Source: Amnibacterium kyonggiense
GTDB taxonomy: Bacteria > Actinomycetota > Actinomycetes > Actinomycetales > Microbacteriaceae
Assembly: GCF_004364555.1 (NCBI RefSeq)
Contig: NZ_SOAM01000002.1
Location: 868,001 to 932,000, forward strand
Direction: 5' to 3'
DNA: 64,000 nt
In this document: positions 43,876-53,758 of the stretch, piece after piece
How the letters are laid out: each line of letters opens with the position of its first letter
Position numbering within the stretch: position 1 is the stretch's first letter
Notes under the pieces: generated by a model
What the model saw: the letters and a program-made list of their open reading frames with translations, nothing else
What the model was told of the DNA's origin: nothing
Database searches by the model: none
Translations under genes and position numbers: made by a program

Positions 43876-44342
43876 GCCCGTTTCTGCTGCTTCTCCTGCA
43901 CCGCGAAGCCGACCAGGATGTCGCGCTGGACGCCGAACATCTCGCGCTCGTCCTCCGGCTCGGCGTGGTCGAACCCGAGCAGGTGCAGGAGGCCGTGGGC
44001 CGTCAGCAGCTCGATCTCGTCGAGCACGGAGTGCCCGGCGGTCTTCGCCTGCGCTTCCGCGACCTGCGGGCACACGACGATGTCGCCGAGCAGCCCGGCC
44101 GGGGTCGGCGCGTCGTCGGTGCCCGGGCGGAGCTCGTCCATCGGGAAGCTGAGCACGTCGGTCGGACCCGGCTCGTCCATCCACTGCACGTGGAGCTGCT
44201 CCATCGCGGCCTCGTCGACGAAGAGGATCGCGACGTCCGCGTCCGGGTGCACGTGGAGGAGGTCGAGGCCGAAGGTCACGAGCCGCTGGATCGCGGACTC
44301 GTCGACGGGCACCCCGGACTCGTTGTTCAGCTCGACGCTCAT
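43872..44342 (-). CDS. ybeY: endoribonuclease YbeY (rRNA maturation)
   Basis: A 156-residue Zn-dependent endoribonuclease in 16S 3'-end processing and ribosome quality control. The H3-H-H zinc motif is ELLTAHGLLHLLGFDH (about residues 117-132), preceded by TDVLSFPMDE and LGDIVVCPQVA. Start ATG at 44342 overlaps the phoH stop. Standard position between phoH and the CBS gene. Confidence 0.95.
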   Translation of the reverse strand: MSVELNNESGVPVDESAIQRLVTFGLDLLHVHPDADVAILFVDEAAMEQLHVQWMDEPGPTDVLSFPMDELRPGTDDAPTPAGLLGDIVVCPQVAEAQAKTAGHSVLDEIELLTAHGLLHLLGFDHAEPEDEREMFGVQRDILVGFAVQEKQQKRA

Positions 44343-45502
44343 CGGTGGCGGCCCTCCGTGCGGTCCGCTCGCCGCTCGGCGCGGTTCTGCGGCGGTCGAT
44401 AGTCCGTCGGGAGCCGAGAGGTCGCGACCTCGTCCGGACCGCTGCGTTCCGGCCGTCGCGCGGCCGCCGCGGCGAGACGCTCCTCGTCATACCGGCTGTA
44501 GGCGTCCACGATGCGGCCGACGAGCGAGTGCCGAACGACGTCCTCGCTGCCGAGGCGCGAGAAGTGGATGTCGTCGATCCCGTTCACGATGCGCTGGACC
44601 GTGCGCAGACCGGACACGTTGCCCGGCAGATCGACCTGCGTGATGTCGCCAGTGACGACCATCTTCGAGTTGAAGCCCAGGCGGGTGAGGAACATCTTCA
44701 TCTGCTCGGGCGTCGTGTTCTGCGCCTCGTCGAGCACGACGAACGAGTCGTTCAGCGTCCGGCCGCGCATGTACGCGAGCGGCGCGACCTCGATCGTCGA
44801 CGTCGCCATGAGCTTCGGGACCAGCTCCGGGTCCATCATCTCGTTCAGCGCGTCGTAGAGCGGCCGCAGGTAGGGGTCGATCTTGTCCGTGAGCGTGCCG
44901 GGCAGGTAGCCGAGCCGCTCCCCGGCCTCGACGGCAGGCCGGGTCAGGATGATCCGGCTCACCTGCTTGCGGGTGAGCGCCTGCACCGCCTTCGCCATCG
45001 CGAGGTACGTCTTGCCGGTGCCGGCGGGACCGATACCGAAGGTGATCGTGTTGTGGTCGATCGCCTCGACGTACGCCTTCTGCCCGAGGGTCTTCGGGCG
45101 GATCGCCCTGCCCTTGGCCGTCAGGATCGCCTGACCGAGCAGCTCGGCGGGGTGCGAGTCGCGGTCGCCCTCGAGGATGCGCGCCGACGAGTTCACGTCG
45201 ACCGGGCCGAGCTCGTGGCCGTTGCGGACCATCTGCAGCAGCTCCTCGATCAGCCGCTGCGCCGCATCGACCTGCGCGGGCTCGCCGTCGAGCGTGATCT
45301 CGTTGCCGCGGACGAGCACCTCCACCAACGGGAACTGCTGCTCGATCTGCCCGAGCAGGCGGTCCTGCGGGCCGAGCAGCCGCACCATGGCGATGCCGTC
45401 GACCGACATCGTCCGGGTCTCGGAAGCGGCGGCCGGGTAGCGGCGGGTCACGGACGAGGAGGTCCGGCCCGCGGTCGGACGGAGGTCGTCGGAGTCGGTC
45501 AA
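44339..45502 (-). CDS. phoH: PhoH-like ATPase
   Basis: A 387-residue protein. N-terminal KH-like region (NEITLDGEPAQVDAAQRLIE), then the PhoH ATPase with Walker A GPAGTGKTYLAMA (about residue 170), RPAVEAGERLGYLPG and Walker B SFVVLDEAQNTTPEQMKMFL. The C-terminus is Arg-rich. Usually co-transcribed with ybeY and linked to RNA metabolism. TTG at 45502 overlaps the HIT gene stop and is the likely start, giving a low-complexity N-terminus; ATG at about 45408 (SVDGIAMVRLL) is an alternative. Confidence 0.92.
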   Translation of the reverse strand: MTDSDDLRPTAGRTSSSVTRRYPAAASETRTMSVDGIAMVRLLGPQDRLLGQIEQQFPLVEVLVRGNEITLDGEPAQVDAAQRLIEELLQMVRNGHELGPVDVNSSARILEGDRDSHPAELLGQAILTAKGRAIRPKTLGQKAYVEAIDHNTITFGIGPAGTGKTYLAMAKAVQALTRKQVSRIILTRPAVEAGERLGYLPGTLTDKIDPYLRPLYDALNEMMDPELVPKLMATSTIEVAPLAYMRGRTLNDSFVVLDEAQNTTPEQMKMFLTRLGFNSKMVVTGDITQVDLPGNVSGLRTVQRIVNGIDDIHFSRLGSEDVVRHSLVGRIVDAYSRYDEERLAAAAARRPERSGPDEVATSRLPTDYRPPQNRAERRADRTEGRHR

Positions 45503-45894
45503 GCTTCCTCTCCATCGGGCAGGCCGCCCGCCATCGTCGCCTCGGCGAGACCGCCGAAGCGCGTCGCCAGCACGTGCGCGTGCACGTGGAAGACGGTCTG
45601 ACCGGCGCCGACGCCGGTGTTGAAGATGAGTCGGAAGTCCGCGGCACCGGCCTGGGACGCGGCCACCCGCGCGACCTCGACCATGCTCGCGAGCAGCTTC
45701 GGGTCGCCCGCCGCCAGCTCGACGACGTCGGCGTACTCGTCCGCCTTCGGGATGACGAGCAGGTGGATCGGCGCCTGCGGCGCGATGTCCCGGATGACGA
45801 ACACGTCGTCGGTCTGCAGCACGATCTCGCTCGGGATCTCCCCGCGCAGGATGCGCGTGAAGATCGAGGGCTCCGTGCCGACGCGCTCCGTCAT
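45499..45894 (-). CDS. HIT family nucleotide hydrolase/transferase
   Basis: A 131-residue histidine-triad protein: FTRILRGEIPSEIVLQTDD, then the triad in QTVFHVHAHVLATRFGG (HxHxHxx), the His of which forms the nucleotidylated intermediate. Acts on AMP-linked or similar substrates. ATG at 45894 has TAGACT 8 bases upstream, a divergent promoter from argG. First gene of the HIT-phoH-ybeY-CBS-era operon. Confidence 0.92.
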   Translation of the reverse strand: MTERVGTEPSIFTRILRGEIPSEIVLQTDDVFVIRDIAPQAPIHLLVIPKADEYADVVELAAGDPKLLASMVEVARVAASQAGAADFRLIFNTGVGAGQTVFHVHAHVLATRFGGLAEATMAGGLPDGEEA

Positions 45895-45902
45895 GGGCCG
45901 AG

Positions 45903-45908
45903 AGTCTA
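45903..45908 (-). promoter_or_regulatory. -10 hexamer of the HIT-phoH-ybeY operon
   Basis: TAGACT on the minus strand, 8 bases before ATG at 45894. Confidence 0.5.
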
Positions 45909-45957
45909 CGTGGGGGCCCGCATCCGGGCGCGTCGGATCCGCCCCGTCGCACCCCGG

Positions 45958-47385
<1,428 letters not shown>

Positions 47386-47401
47386 CCGCTCGCTCGCACT
47401 G

Positions 47402-47436
47402 TTCGTTCCGTAGGAAGCCGCGTCCTACGAAACGAA
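47402..47436. repeat. dispersed palindrome, copy C
   Basis: TTCGTTCCGTAGGA pairs with TCCTACGAAACGAA (one mismatch) around AGCCGCG. Compared with other copies the stem has GTAGG/CCTAC instead of GGAGG/CCTCC: both arms changed together, which supports selection on pairing. Between the convergent ends of argG and rsmE. Confidence 0.75.
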
Positions 47437-47444
47437 GCGTCCGG

Positions 47445-48167
47445 TCAGGGCCAGAGGTCGAGCCTCGCCGCAAGGGCGGCGAGCGCCGCGGGGCCAGCGG
47501 TGGAGGTGCGGAGGACGAGGGGCCCGAGGCGCACCGCGGTCGCGCCGGCGGCCTCGAGCCTCGCGCGCTCCTCGGGCGCGATGCCGCCCTCCGGCCCGAC
47601 CACGAGCACGAGGTCGCGACCGTCGGGCGGACCGACGTCGAGCAGCCGGGCGTCGGCCGTCGGCTCGAGCAGGAGCATCGTCGAGGACGCTGCCAGCTCC
47701 GCGAGATCCGTGGTCGTCGCGAGCGGGCGCACCTCGGCCGCCCAGGGGCGCATCGACTGCTTGCCCGCCTCCCGCACGATCGCCGACCACCGCGCGACGC
47801 CGGCGTCGACCTTCGGTCCGGTCCAGCGCGTCACGCTGCGGGCCGACTGCCACGGCACGACGGCCGCGACGCCGAGCTCGGTCGCGGCCTGGATCGCCGA
47901 CTCGTCCCGGCCGCCCTTCGCGAGCGCCTGCACCAGCACGACGCGGGGCGACGGCTCGGGCGTCTCCCACAGGTCGAGGACCCGGAGGACGACCCGGTCG
48001 CGGGCGACCTCCACCGCCTCCGCGTCCGCCACCCGGCCGGCGCCGTCCCCGACGACGACCGCCTCGCCCACCCGCAGCCGCGCGACCTGGGCGGCGTGGC
48101 GCGCCTCCTCCCCCGTCAGCTCCGCCGCCTCCGCGGTGAGCGACGAGGCGAGGTAGAAGTGCGCCAT
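47445..48167 (-). CDS. rsmE: 16S rRNA (uracil-1498-N3)-methyltransferase
   Basis: A 240-residue SPOUT methyltransferase. N-terminal PUA-like domain (HFYLASSLTAEAAELTGEEA, ARHAAQVARLRVGE), then the knotted SAM domain: VQALAKGGRDESAIQAATEL, REAGKQSMRPW, VVGPEGGIAPEERARLEAAG and LGPLVLRTSTAGPAALAALA. ATG at 48167. It follows dnaJ by about 20 bases on the same strand and is the last gene of the hrcA-dnaJ-rsmE operon. Confidence 0.95.
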   Translation of the reverse strand: MAHFYLASSLTAEAAELTGEEARHAAQVARLRVGEAVVVGDGAGRVADAEAVEVARDRVVLRVLDLWETPEPSPRVVLVQALAKGGRDESAIQAATELGVAAVVPWQSARSVTRWTGPKVDAGVARWSAIVREAGKQSMRPWAAEVRPLATTTDLAELAASSTMLLLEPTADARLLDVGPPDGRDLVLVVGPEGGIAPEERARLEAAGATAVRLGPLVLRTSTAGPAALAALAARLDLWP

Positions 48168-48189
48168 CAGCAGCCAGCGGGGCAGGACG

Positions 48190-49281
48190 TCAGACGCCGA
48201 GGAAGCGGTCGCGGAGCTTCGCGAACAGGCCCTGCTGGAAGTGCGCGAAGGCCGGCGCCTTCTGCTTGTTCCGGCCCGCGAGCTGGCGGACGAGCTCGGT
48301 GGCCTTCGCGTCGAGCTTCGTCGGCGTCACGACCTGCACGCCGATCCGGAGGTCGCCGCGACCCGAGCCGCGCAGGCGGGTGATGCCGCGCCCGGGCACG
48401 GTGATGACCTCCGCGCTCTGCACGCCGGGCTTCACCTCGATCTCGACAGGGCCGTCGAGCGAGTCGAGCTTCGCCGTCGTGCCGAGGATCGCGTCGGTCA
48501 TCTGCACCTCGAGCGTCGCGAGCAGGTCGTCGCCCGCCCGGCTGAACACGTCGTGGTGCCGCACCTTGATCTCCAGGTACAGGTCGCCGGCGGGGCCGCC
48601 CGCCTGACCGACCTCCCCCATGCCCGACATCTGGAGCCGGAGGCCGGTCTCGACGCCGCCGGGGATGTCGACCGGGATGGTCGTGCGCGCCCGCACCCGT
48701 CCCTGCCCCGCGCAGTTCGTGCACGGGTACGGGATGACGGTGCCGTAGCCCCGGCAGACGGTGCACGGCGTGGAGGTCATGACGTTGCCGAGCAGCGAGC
48801 GGACCGCGCGCTGGATCTGGCCGGAGCCGTGGCAGATGTCGCAGGTCGCGACGGAGGTGCCTGGCTGCGTGCAGGCGCCGTGGCAGACCTCGCAGAGCAC
48901 GGCGGTGTCGATCTCGAGGTCGCGGTGCGTCCCGAAGACGACGTCCTCCAGGTCGATCTCGACCCGGAGCAGGGCGTCCTGCCCGCGCTCCTGCCGCGAC
49001 TTCGGGCCGCCGCCGCGCATCCCGCCGCCGAAGAACGACTCGAAGATGTCGCCGAACCCGAACGACTGGGCGCCGCCCGAGCCGCCCATGTCGTACTCCT
49101 GCCGCTGGCGCGGGTCCGAGAGCACGTCGTAGGCGTGGGTGACGTCCTTGAACCGCTCCGACGCGTCGGGGCCCGGGTTCACGTCGGGGTGGAGCTGCCG
49201 CGCGAGCCGGCGGTACGCCTTCTTGATGTCATCGGCCGATGCGTCGCGGGCGACGCCCAGCACTTCGTAGTGGTCAGCCAC
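48190..49281 (-). CDS. dnaJ: chaperone protein DnaJ
   Basis: A 363-residue Hsp40. J domain with KKAYRRLARQLHPDVNPGPD (HPD), a short Gly/Phe linker (GGSGGAQSFGFGDIFESFFG), four CxxCxGxG zinc repeats (CEVCHGAC, CDICHGSG, CTVCRGYG, CTNCAGQG; the first lacks the final Gly) and C-terminal substrate domains. GTG at 49281 has GAGGAGG 6 bases upstream; an earlier start would add a non-family tail. Second gene of the hrcA operon, so likely HrcA-controlled. Confidence 0.95.
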   Translation of the reverse strand: MADHYEVLGVARDASADDIKKAYRRLARQLHPDVNPGPDASERFKDVTHAYDVLSDPRQRQEYDMGGSGGAQSFGFGDIFESFFGGGMRGGGPKSRQERGQDALLRVEIDLEDVVFGTHRDLEIDTAVLCEVCHGACTQPGTSVATCDICHGSGQIQRAVRSLLGNVMTSTPCTVCRGYGTVIPYPCTNCAGQGRVRARTTIPVDIPGGVETGLRLQMSGMGEVGQAGGPAGDLYLEIKVRHHDVFSRAGDDLLATLEVQMTDAILGTTAKLDSLDGPVEIEVKPGVQSAEVITVPGRGITRLRGSGRGDLRIGVQVVTPTKLDAKATELVRQLAGRNKQKAPAFAHFQQGLFAKLRDRFLGV

Positions 49282-49347
49282 GTGGGCCCTCCTCGTCGCC
49301 GCGTCCGATCGCGGCGGCACGTCGTGGCCGTGGGACGGCCAGGTGGG

Positions 49348-50382
49348 TCACTCCTCGCCGAGGAGCTTCGAGAGGTAGCGCGCCACCGCACGGACGGCGG
49401 CGATGTTCTGCGAGTAGTCCATGCGGGTCGGCCCGAGCACGCCGATGCGCGCGACCTCGCCCGCCGACGAACGGTACCCGCCGGCCAGGATGGACGTCTC
49501 GGCGAGCCCGACCAGCGGGTTCTCCCGCCCGATCGAGATCGAGACGCCGCGCTCGTCGAGCTCCATCTCCCGGAACAGTCGCAGCATGACGACCTGCTCC
49601 TCGATGGCCTCGAGCACGGGGAGGATGCTGCCCGGGAAGTCGCGCTCGGTCCGGGCCAGGTTCGCCGTGCCCGCGAGCAGGAGGCGGTCCTGCCGCCGGT
49701 CGTCGACGGTCGCGGCGAGCGCGGCCGCGACGCGCTCGAGTACCGCGCGAGCGGCCGGCGCGAGCTCGTCGGCGAGCGCCGCCAGGGCGGTGTCGACCTC
49801 CGAGATGAGCCGCCCGACGAGCGCGCCGTTGATCCGCGCGCGCAGCTCGGCCTGCCCCGCGTCGTCGAGGCGCTCCGCGTCCCCCGGCGGCAGCTCGACG
49901 ACCCGCTGGTCGACCCGCCCGGCGTCCGTGATCAGGACGACGAGCAGCCGGGTCGCAGAGAGGCTCACGAGCTCGACGTGCCGCACGTACGAGCGCGGCA
50001 CGACGGGCACCTGCACCAGCGCGACCTGGTTGGTCAGCTGCGACAGCATCCGGACGGTACGCGCCAGGACGTCGTCGAGGTCGGCGCCCTCCTCGAGGAA
50101 GGTGCGGATCGCCAGGCGCTGCGCGGTGCTGAGCGCCCGGATCTCGGCGAGGTGGTCGACGAACATCCGGTAGCCCTTGTCGGTGGGCACCCGGCCGGAG
50201 GAGGTGTGCGGCGCGGCGATCAGGCCGTCCTCCTCGAGCGCGGCCATGTCGTTGCGGATCGTGGCGGCGGAGACGCCGAACGAGTAGCGGTCGACGATCG
50301 TCTTCGACCCGACCGGCTCGCGGGACGCCACGTAGTCCTGGACGATCGCCCGCAGGACGTCGAGGCCGCGTTCCGAGACCAT
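49348..50382 (-). CDS. hrcA: heat-inducible transcription repressor HrcA
   Basis: A 344-residue repressor of chaperone genes. N-terminal winged HTH: GLDVLRAIVQDYVASREPVG, SKTIVDRYSFGVSAATIRND, HTSSGRVPTDKGYRMFVDHL. Then a GAF-like dimerisation region and the C-terminal NPLVGLAETSILAGGYRSSA, GVLGPTRMDYSQNIAAVRAV. ATG at 50382 has GGAGG about 7 bases upstream. It is autoregulated through the CIRCE operator at 50397-50423. Confidence 0.96.
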   Translation of the reverse strand: MVSERGLDVLRAIVQDYVASREPVGSKTIVDRYSFGVSAATIRNDMAALEEDGLIAAPHTSSGRVPTDKGYRMFVDHLAEIRALSTAQRLAIRTFLEEGADLDDVLARTVRMLSQLTNQVALVQVPVVPRSYVRHVELVSLSATRLLVVLITDAGRVDQRVVELPPGDAERLDDAGQAELRARINGALVGRLISEVDTALAALADELAPAARAVLERVAAALAATVDDRRQDRLLLAGTANLARTERDFPGSILPVLEAIEEQVVMLRLFREMELDERGVSISIGRENPLVGLAETSILAGGYRSSAGEVARIGVLGPTRMDYSQNIAAVRAVARYLSKLLGEE

Positions 50383-50396
50383 CGCCCACCCTCCGT

Positions 50397-50423
50397 CTGG
50401 CACTCGCTGCTGAGGACTGCCAA
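50397..50423. promoter_or_regulatory. CIRCE operator of hrcA-dnaJ
   Basis: On the minus strand TTGGCAGTC-N9-GAGTGCCAG, the classical 9-9-9 inverted repeat bound by HrcA. One stem position (G for C in the left arm) departs from perfect symmetry. It directly follows a TAGAAT hexamer. Confidence 0.85.
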
Positions 50424-50428
50424 TTCTA
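50423..50428 (-). promoter_or_regulatory. -10 hexamer of the hrcA operon
   Basis: TAGAAT on the minus strand, touching the CIRCE element, so bound HrcA would block the start site. Confidence 0.6.
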
Positions 50429-50532
50429 CCGCCCGTGACCCGGAGGTCTGGCGTCGCACACCGGCCTGTCGATACCCTGAACGCCGTCCAACGGTGCGTC
50501 GAGAGCACCGTGCGAGGTCAGGAGCATCCGCG

Positions 50533-50949
50533 ATGTCGGGGTCCCAACCAACCGGTGCGGCCCAGCCGCTGTCGCCGGCGGACGAGAAGCTCTGGTCCAC
50601 CCTCGCGCACGTCGGCAACATCATCGGCTTCCTGCCGTCGCTGCTGATCCTCCTCATCCTCGGGCCGCGCAGCGGGCGGGTGCGGGAGGAGTCGCGGGAG
50701 GCGCTGAACTTCGTCATCACCGCGACCATCGCCTGGGTCGCCCTGCTGATCCTCGGGCGCATCGTCGGCGCCCTGTACTCCGCGACGCCGACGGGCCTCG
50801 ACCTGATCTTCGGGCTGCTCGGGCTCCTCATCGGCCTGGCGCAGTTCGCGGTGTGGATCGTCGTGGTCGTCTTCTCGATCGTGGCCGCCGTGCGCGTCAA
50901 CAACGGGGGCTCGTACCGCTACCCGTTCGCGCTCCGGCTCGTCAAGTAG
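50533..50949 (+). CDS. DUF4870 membrane protein 1
   Basis: A 138-residue protein with a soluble N-terminus (LSPADEKLWSTLAHVGNIIG), three helices (about residues 33-50, 65-88, 95-120) and the DUF4870 features FVITATIAW, VAAVRVNNGG. First of three tandem paralogues (50533, 50975, 51432). ATG at 50533 has AGGAG 8 bases upstream and TACCCT near 50472. Function unknown; possibly a membrane-associated stress or dye-type protein. Confidence 0.8.
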   Translation: MSGSQPTGAAQPLSPADEKLWSTLAHVGNIIGFLPSLLILLILGPRSGRVREESREALNFVITATIAWVALLILGRIVGALYSATPTGLDLIFGLLGLLIGLAQFAVWIVVVVFSIVAAVRVNNGGSYRYPFALRLVK

Positions 50950-50974
50950 TCCTCCCCAACCGAAAGGCACGTCC

Positions 50975-51340
50975 GTGACCAGTGACCAGCCCCCCGCCTA
51001 CACGCCCGCCCAGCCGCTCAGCCCCAGCGACGAGCGCCTGTGGGCGACCCTGATCCACGTCGGCGGCATCATCATCGGCTTCATCTCGCCGCTGCTCGGC
51101 TACCTCCTGCTGAAGGACCGCAGCTCGTTCGTCGGCGAGAACGCGAAGAACGCGCTGAACTTCCAGATCACCGTGCTGATCGGGTACATCGCCTCGGGCG
51201 TGCTGATGTTCGTGCTCATCGGCTTCCTGACCTACCCGCTCGTGTGGGTCTTCAGCATCGTCTTCTCGATCGTCGCGGCCGTCGCGGCCAACCGCGGCGA
51301 GGTCTACAGGTACCCGCTGACGATCCCGTTCATCAAGTAG
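50975..51340 (+). CDS. DUF4870 membrane protein 2
   Basis: A 121-residue paralogue: LSPSDERLWATLIHVGGIII, the core motif LNFQITVLIGYIASG and a C-terminal VAANRGEVYRYPLTIPF. GTG at 50975 follows the first copy by 25 bases, so they form one operon. Terminator hairpin at 51367-51403. Confidence 0.8.
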   Translation: MTSDQPPAYTPAQPLSPSDERLWATLIHVGGIIIGFISPLLGYLLLKDRSSFVGENAKNALNFQITVLIGYIASGVLMFVLIGFLTYPLVWVFSIVFSIVAAVAANRGEVYRYPLTIPFIK

Positions 51341-51366
51341 ACCCCGGCTCGGACGGATCCGCGGGA

Positions 51367-51403
51367 CAGGGCCGGCGGCGCGTGGTGCGCCTCACCGGCC
51401 CTG
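51367..51403 (+). terminator. hairpin after the second DUF4870 gene
   Basis: CAGGGCCGG (51367-51375) pairs with CCGGCCCTG (51395-51403), with an inner GCGC/GCGC pair in the loop. Confidence 0.65.
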
Positions 51404-51431
51404 CTCCGTGCCCGCCGCCAGGATGGTGCGC

Positions 51432-51809
51432 ATGACCGACGACCTCCGAACGACGCGGCCGCTGAGCGACCACGACGCGCGCCTCTGGGCGACGCTGACC
51501 CACGTGAGCGCACTGATCGGGATCGTGGTCGGCGCCGGCTTCATCGGCTGGCTCGGCCCGCTGATCATCCTGCTCGTGCTGAAGGACCGCAGCGCCTTCG
51601 TCGCCGACCACGCGAAGACGACGCTGAACTTCCAGATCACCATGTTCATCGTCGCGGTGATCGCGGCGGCGACCTGGATCATCCTCGTCGGCTTCCTGCT
51701 GACCGCGGCGGTCTACGTCGTGGTGATCGTGTTCTCGATCATCGCCGCGGTGGCGGCGGACCGCGGTCAGCGGTACGAGTACCCGCTGACGATCCGCTTC
51801 ATCAGGTAG
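51432..51809 (+). CDS. DUF4870 membrane protein 3
   Basis: A 125-residue third paralogue: TRPLSDHDARLWATLTHVSA, TLNFQITMFIVAVIAA and VAADRGQRYEYPLTIRF. ATG at 51432 has a CAGGAT hexamer 7 bases upstream, so it may be transcribed separately after the terminator. Its last 8 bases overlap the end of convergent hemW. Confidence 0.8.
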   Translation: MTDDLRTTRPLSDHDARLWATLTHVSALIGIVVGAGFIGWLGPLIILLVLKDRSAFVADHAKTTLNFQITMFIVAVIAAATWIILVGFLLTAAVYVVVIVFSIIAAVAADRGQRYEYPLTIRFIR

Positions 51810-53052
51810 CGGGGTCGAGCGCCGCCTCGAGCGGCAGCAGCCTCCGGACCACCGCGTCGGCGAGGAGCCGCCCGGAGCGGGTGAGCACCACCCGGCCGCG
51901 GAACGCGGAGGACGGCTCGACGAGCCCGTCCGCGATGAGTCCGGCGACGGCGCGGCGCCCCGCCGCGTCGAGCCGGTCCACGGGCATCCCGTCGGCCAAG
52001 CGCGTCTCGAGCAGCACCCGCTCGACGGCGCGGGTGGCGTCGTCGAGCGTCTCGCGGCCGGCCGCCGGCGACAGCCCCGCCGTGAGCCGCTGCGCGTACG
52101 CGGCCGGGTGCTTCACGTTCCACCACCGCACGCCGCCGACGTGGCTGTGCGCGCCCGGCCCGACGCCCCACCAGTCCTCGCCCGTCCAGTACGCGAGGTT
52201 GTGGCGGGACCGGGCGTCCGGGCGCCGCGCCCAGTTGCTCACCTCGTACCAGTCGTAGCCGGCGGCGGCCAGGCGCTCGTCCGCGAGCTCGTACATGTCG
52301 GCCTGCAGGTCGTCGTCCGGCTGCAGCACCTCGCCGGACCGGATGCGGCGCGCGAGCGCGGTCCCCTCCTCGACGATCAGCGCGTAGGCGGAGAGGTGGT
52401 CCGGCTCGAGGGCGAGTGCCGCGTCGAGGCTGCGGGACCAGTCCTCCAGCGACTCCCCCGGCGCGCCGTAGATGAGGTCGAGGCTGACGTCGAGCCCCGC
52501 CTCGCGCGCCCATCCGACCACGAGCGGGACGCGCTCCGGGTCGTGGGTGCGGTCGAGCACCTCGAGCACGTGCGGCACCGCGGACTGCATGCCGAACGAC
52601 ACCCGGGTGAAGCCGGCGTCGGCGAGCGTCCGCAGCGCCGCCGCGTCGACGGAGTCGGGGTTCGCCTCGGTGGTGATCTCGGCGCCGGGGGCGAGCCCGA
52701 TCGACGCGCGGACGGCGCCGAGCATGTGCGCGAGGTCGGGCGCGGGCAGGAGGGTCGGCGTGCCGCCCCCGAAGAAGACGGTGCTCGCCGGCCGGGCGGG
52801 GAGGCCCGCCGCGTCGAGCACGCGACGCGCGAGCGCGACCTCCTGCGCCGCCTGCCCGGCGAAGTCCGACCGCTTCGCGCCCCGCAGCTGGTCCGCCGTG
52901 TAGGTGTTGAAGTCGCAGTAGCCGCAGCGGACCCGGCAGAAGGGCACGTGGAGGTAGACGCCGAGCGCCCGGTCCTCGGCACCGACGAGGACGGAGGCCG
53001 GGAGCGCGCCGTCCGCGGGGGCCGGATCGCCGATCGGGAGCGCGCTGGGCAT
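51802..53052 (-). CDS. hemW: radical SAM heme chaperone HemW
   Basis: A 416-residue radical SAM protein. Cluster motif CRVRCGYCDF (CX3CX2C, about residue 42), then STVFFGGGTPTLLP, TTEANPDS, RVSFGMQSAVPHVLEVLDR and DLIYGAPGESLEDW. C-terminal HemW region with YALIVEEGTALARR, HNLAYWTGEDWWGVGPGAH. It carries heme to respiratory proteins rather than making coproporphyrinogen. ATG at 53052 has GACAAT 6 bases upstream. Confidence 0.93.
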   Translation of the reverse strand: MPSALPIGDPAPADGALPASVLVGAEDRALGVYLHVPFCRVRCGYCDFNTYTADQLRGAKRSDFAGQAAQEVALARRVLDAAGLPARPASTVFFGGGTPTLLPAPDLAHMLGAVRASIGLAPGAEITTEANPDSVDAAALRTLADAGFTRVSFGMQSAVPHVLEVLDRTHDPERVPLVVGWAREAGLDVSLDLIYGAPGESLEDWSRSLDAALALEPDHLSAYALIVEEGTALARRIRSGEVLQPDDDLQADMYELADERLAAAGYDWYEVSNWARRPDARSRHNLAYWTGEDWWGVGPGAHSHVGGVRWWNVKHPAAYAQRLTAGLSPAAGRETLDDATRAVERVLLETRLADGMPVDRLDAAGRRAVAGLIADGLVEPSSAFRGRVVLTRSGRLLADAVVRRLLPLEAALDPAT

Positions 53053-53085
53053 CCGTCCATTGTCCGGCTCCGGAAGACTGGACCC

Positions 53086-53754
53086 GTGCGGATCGTGCTC
53101 TGGGACGTCGACGGGACCCTGCTGCTGAACTCGAAGAAGGCGGGCGCCTTCTACCACGACGCGATCCGGGAGGTCGCGGGCGTCGTACCGCCGCCGGGCG
53201 AGCCGCACGCCGTCGAGCACGGGAAGACCGACGCCCAGATCATCACCGAGCGGCTGACGCGGTGGGGCGGCGACCTCGCCCACTTCGACGCGGTGTCGGC
53301 GCGGATGGACGAGCTGTCGGACGCCTACCTGACCGATGCGGCCCGGCGGGAGGCCGCGGTCGGCGTGCCCGAGGCCCTGCGGGCGTTCGCCGACGCCGGC
53401 TGGACGAACGGGCTGCTGACGGGGAACTCGCGGCACCGGGCGCGGGTCAAGCTCGAGGGCGCGGGCGTCGACGTCGGGGCGTTCGACTGGACGCGCTCCT
53501 ACTTCGGCGACCGGTTCGTGCGGCGCAGCGACCTCACGTCGGCGGCGCGGGACGAGCTGGCCGAGGCGACGGCGGTCATCCTCGGCGACACCCCGGCGGA
53601 CGGCGAGGCGGCGGACGCGGTCGGCTTCCCGTTCCTCGCGGTCGCGACCGGCGCGTACTCGGTGGCGGAGCTGCGCGAGACCTCCGCCCGATCGGTCGTC
53701 CCGGACCTGGAGCAGGGCCTTCCGTCCCTCCTGGAGACCCTCCGGGCCCTCTGA
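53086..53754 (+). CDS. HAD-superfamily hydrolase (phosphatase-like)
   Basis: A 222-residue HAD protein: motif I VLWDVDGTLLLNS (nucleophile Asp), motif II GLLTGNSRHR, and motif III/IV in VILGDTPADGEAADAVG. Resembles phosphoglycolate phosphatases. GTG at 53086 is only about 30 bases from the divergent hemW start, so the promoters overlap. Substrate unknown. Confidence 0.85.
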   Translation: MRIVLWDVDGTLLLNSKKAGAFYHDAIREVAGVVPPPGEPHAVEHGKTDAQIITERLTRWGGDLAHFDAVSARMDELSDAYLTDAARREAAVGVPEALRAFADAGWTNGLLTGNSRHRARVKLEGAGVDVGAFDWTRSYFGDRFVRRSDLTSAARDELAEATAVILGDTPADGEAADAVGFPFLAVATGAYSVAELRETSARSVVPDLEQGLPSLLETLRAL

Positions 53755-53758
53755 GCGA

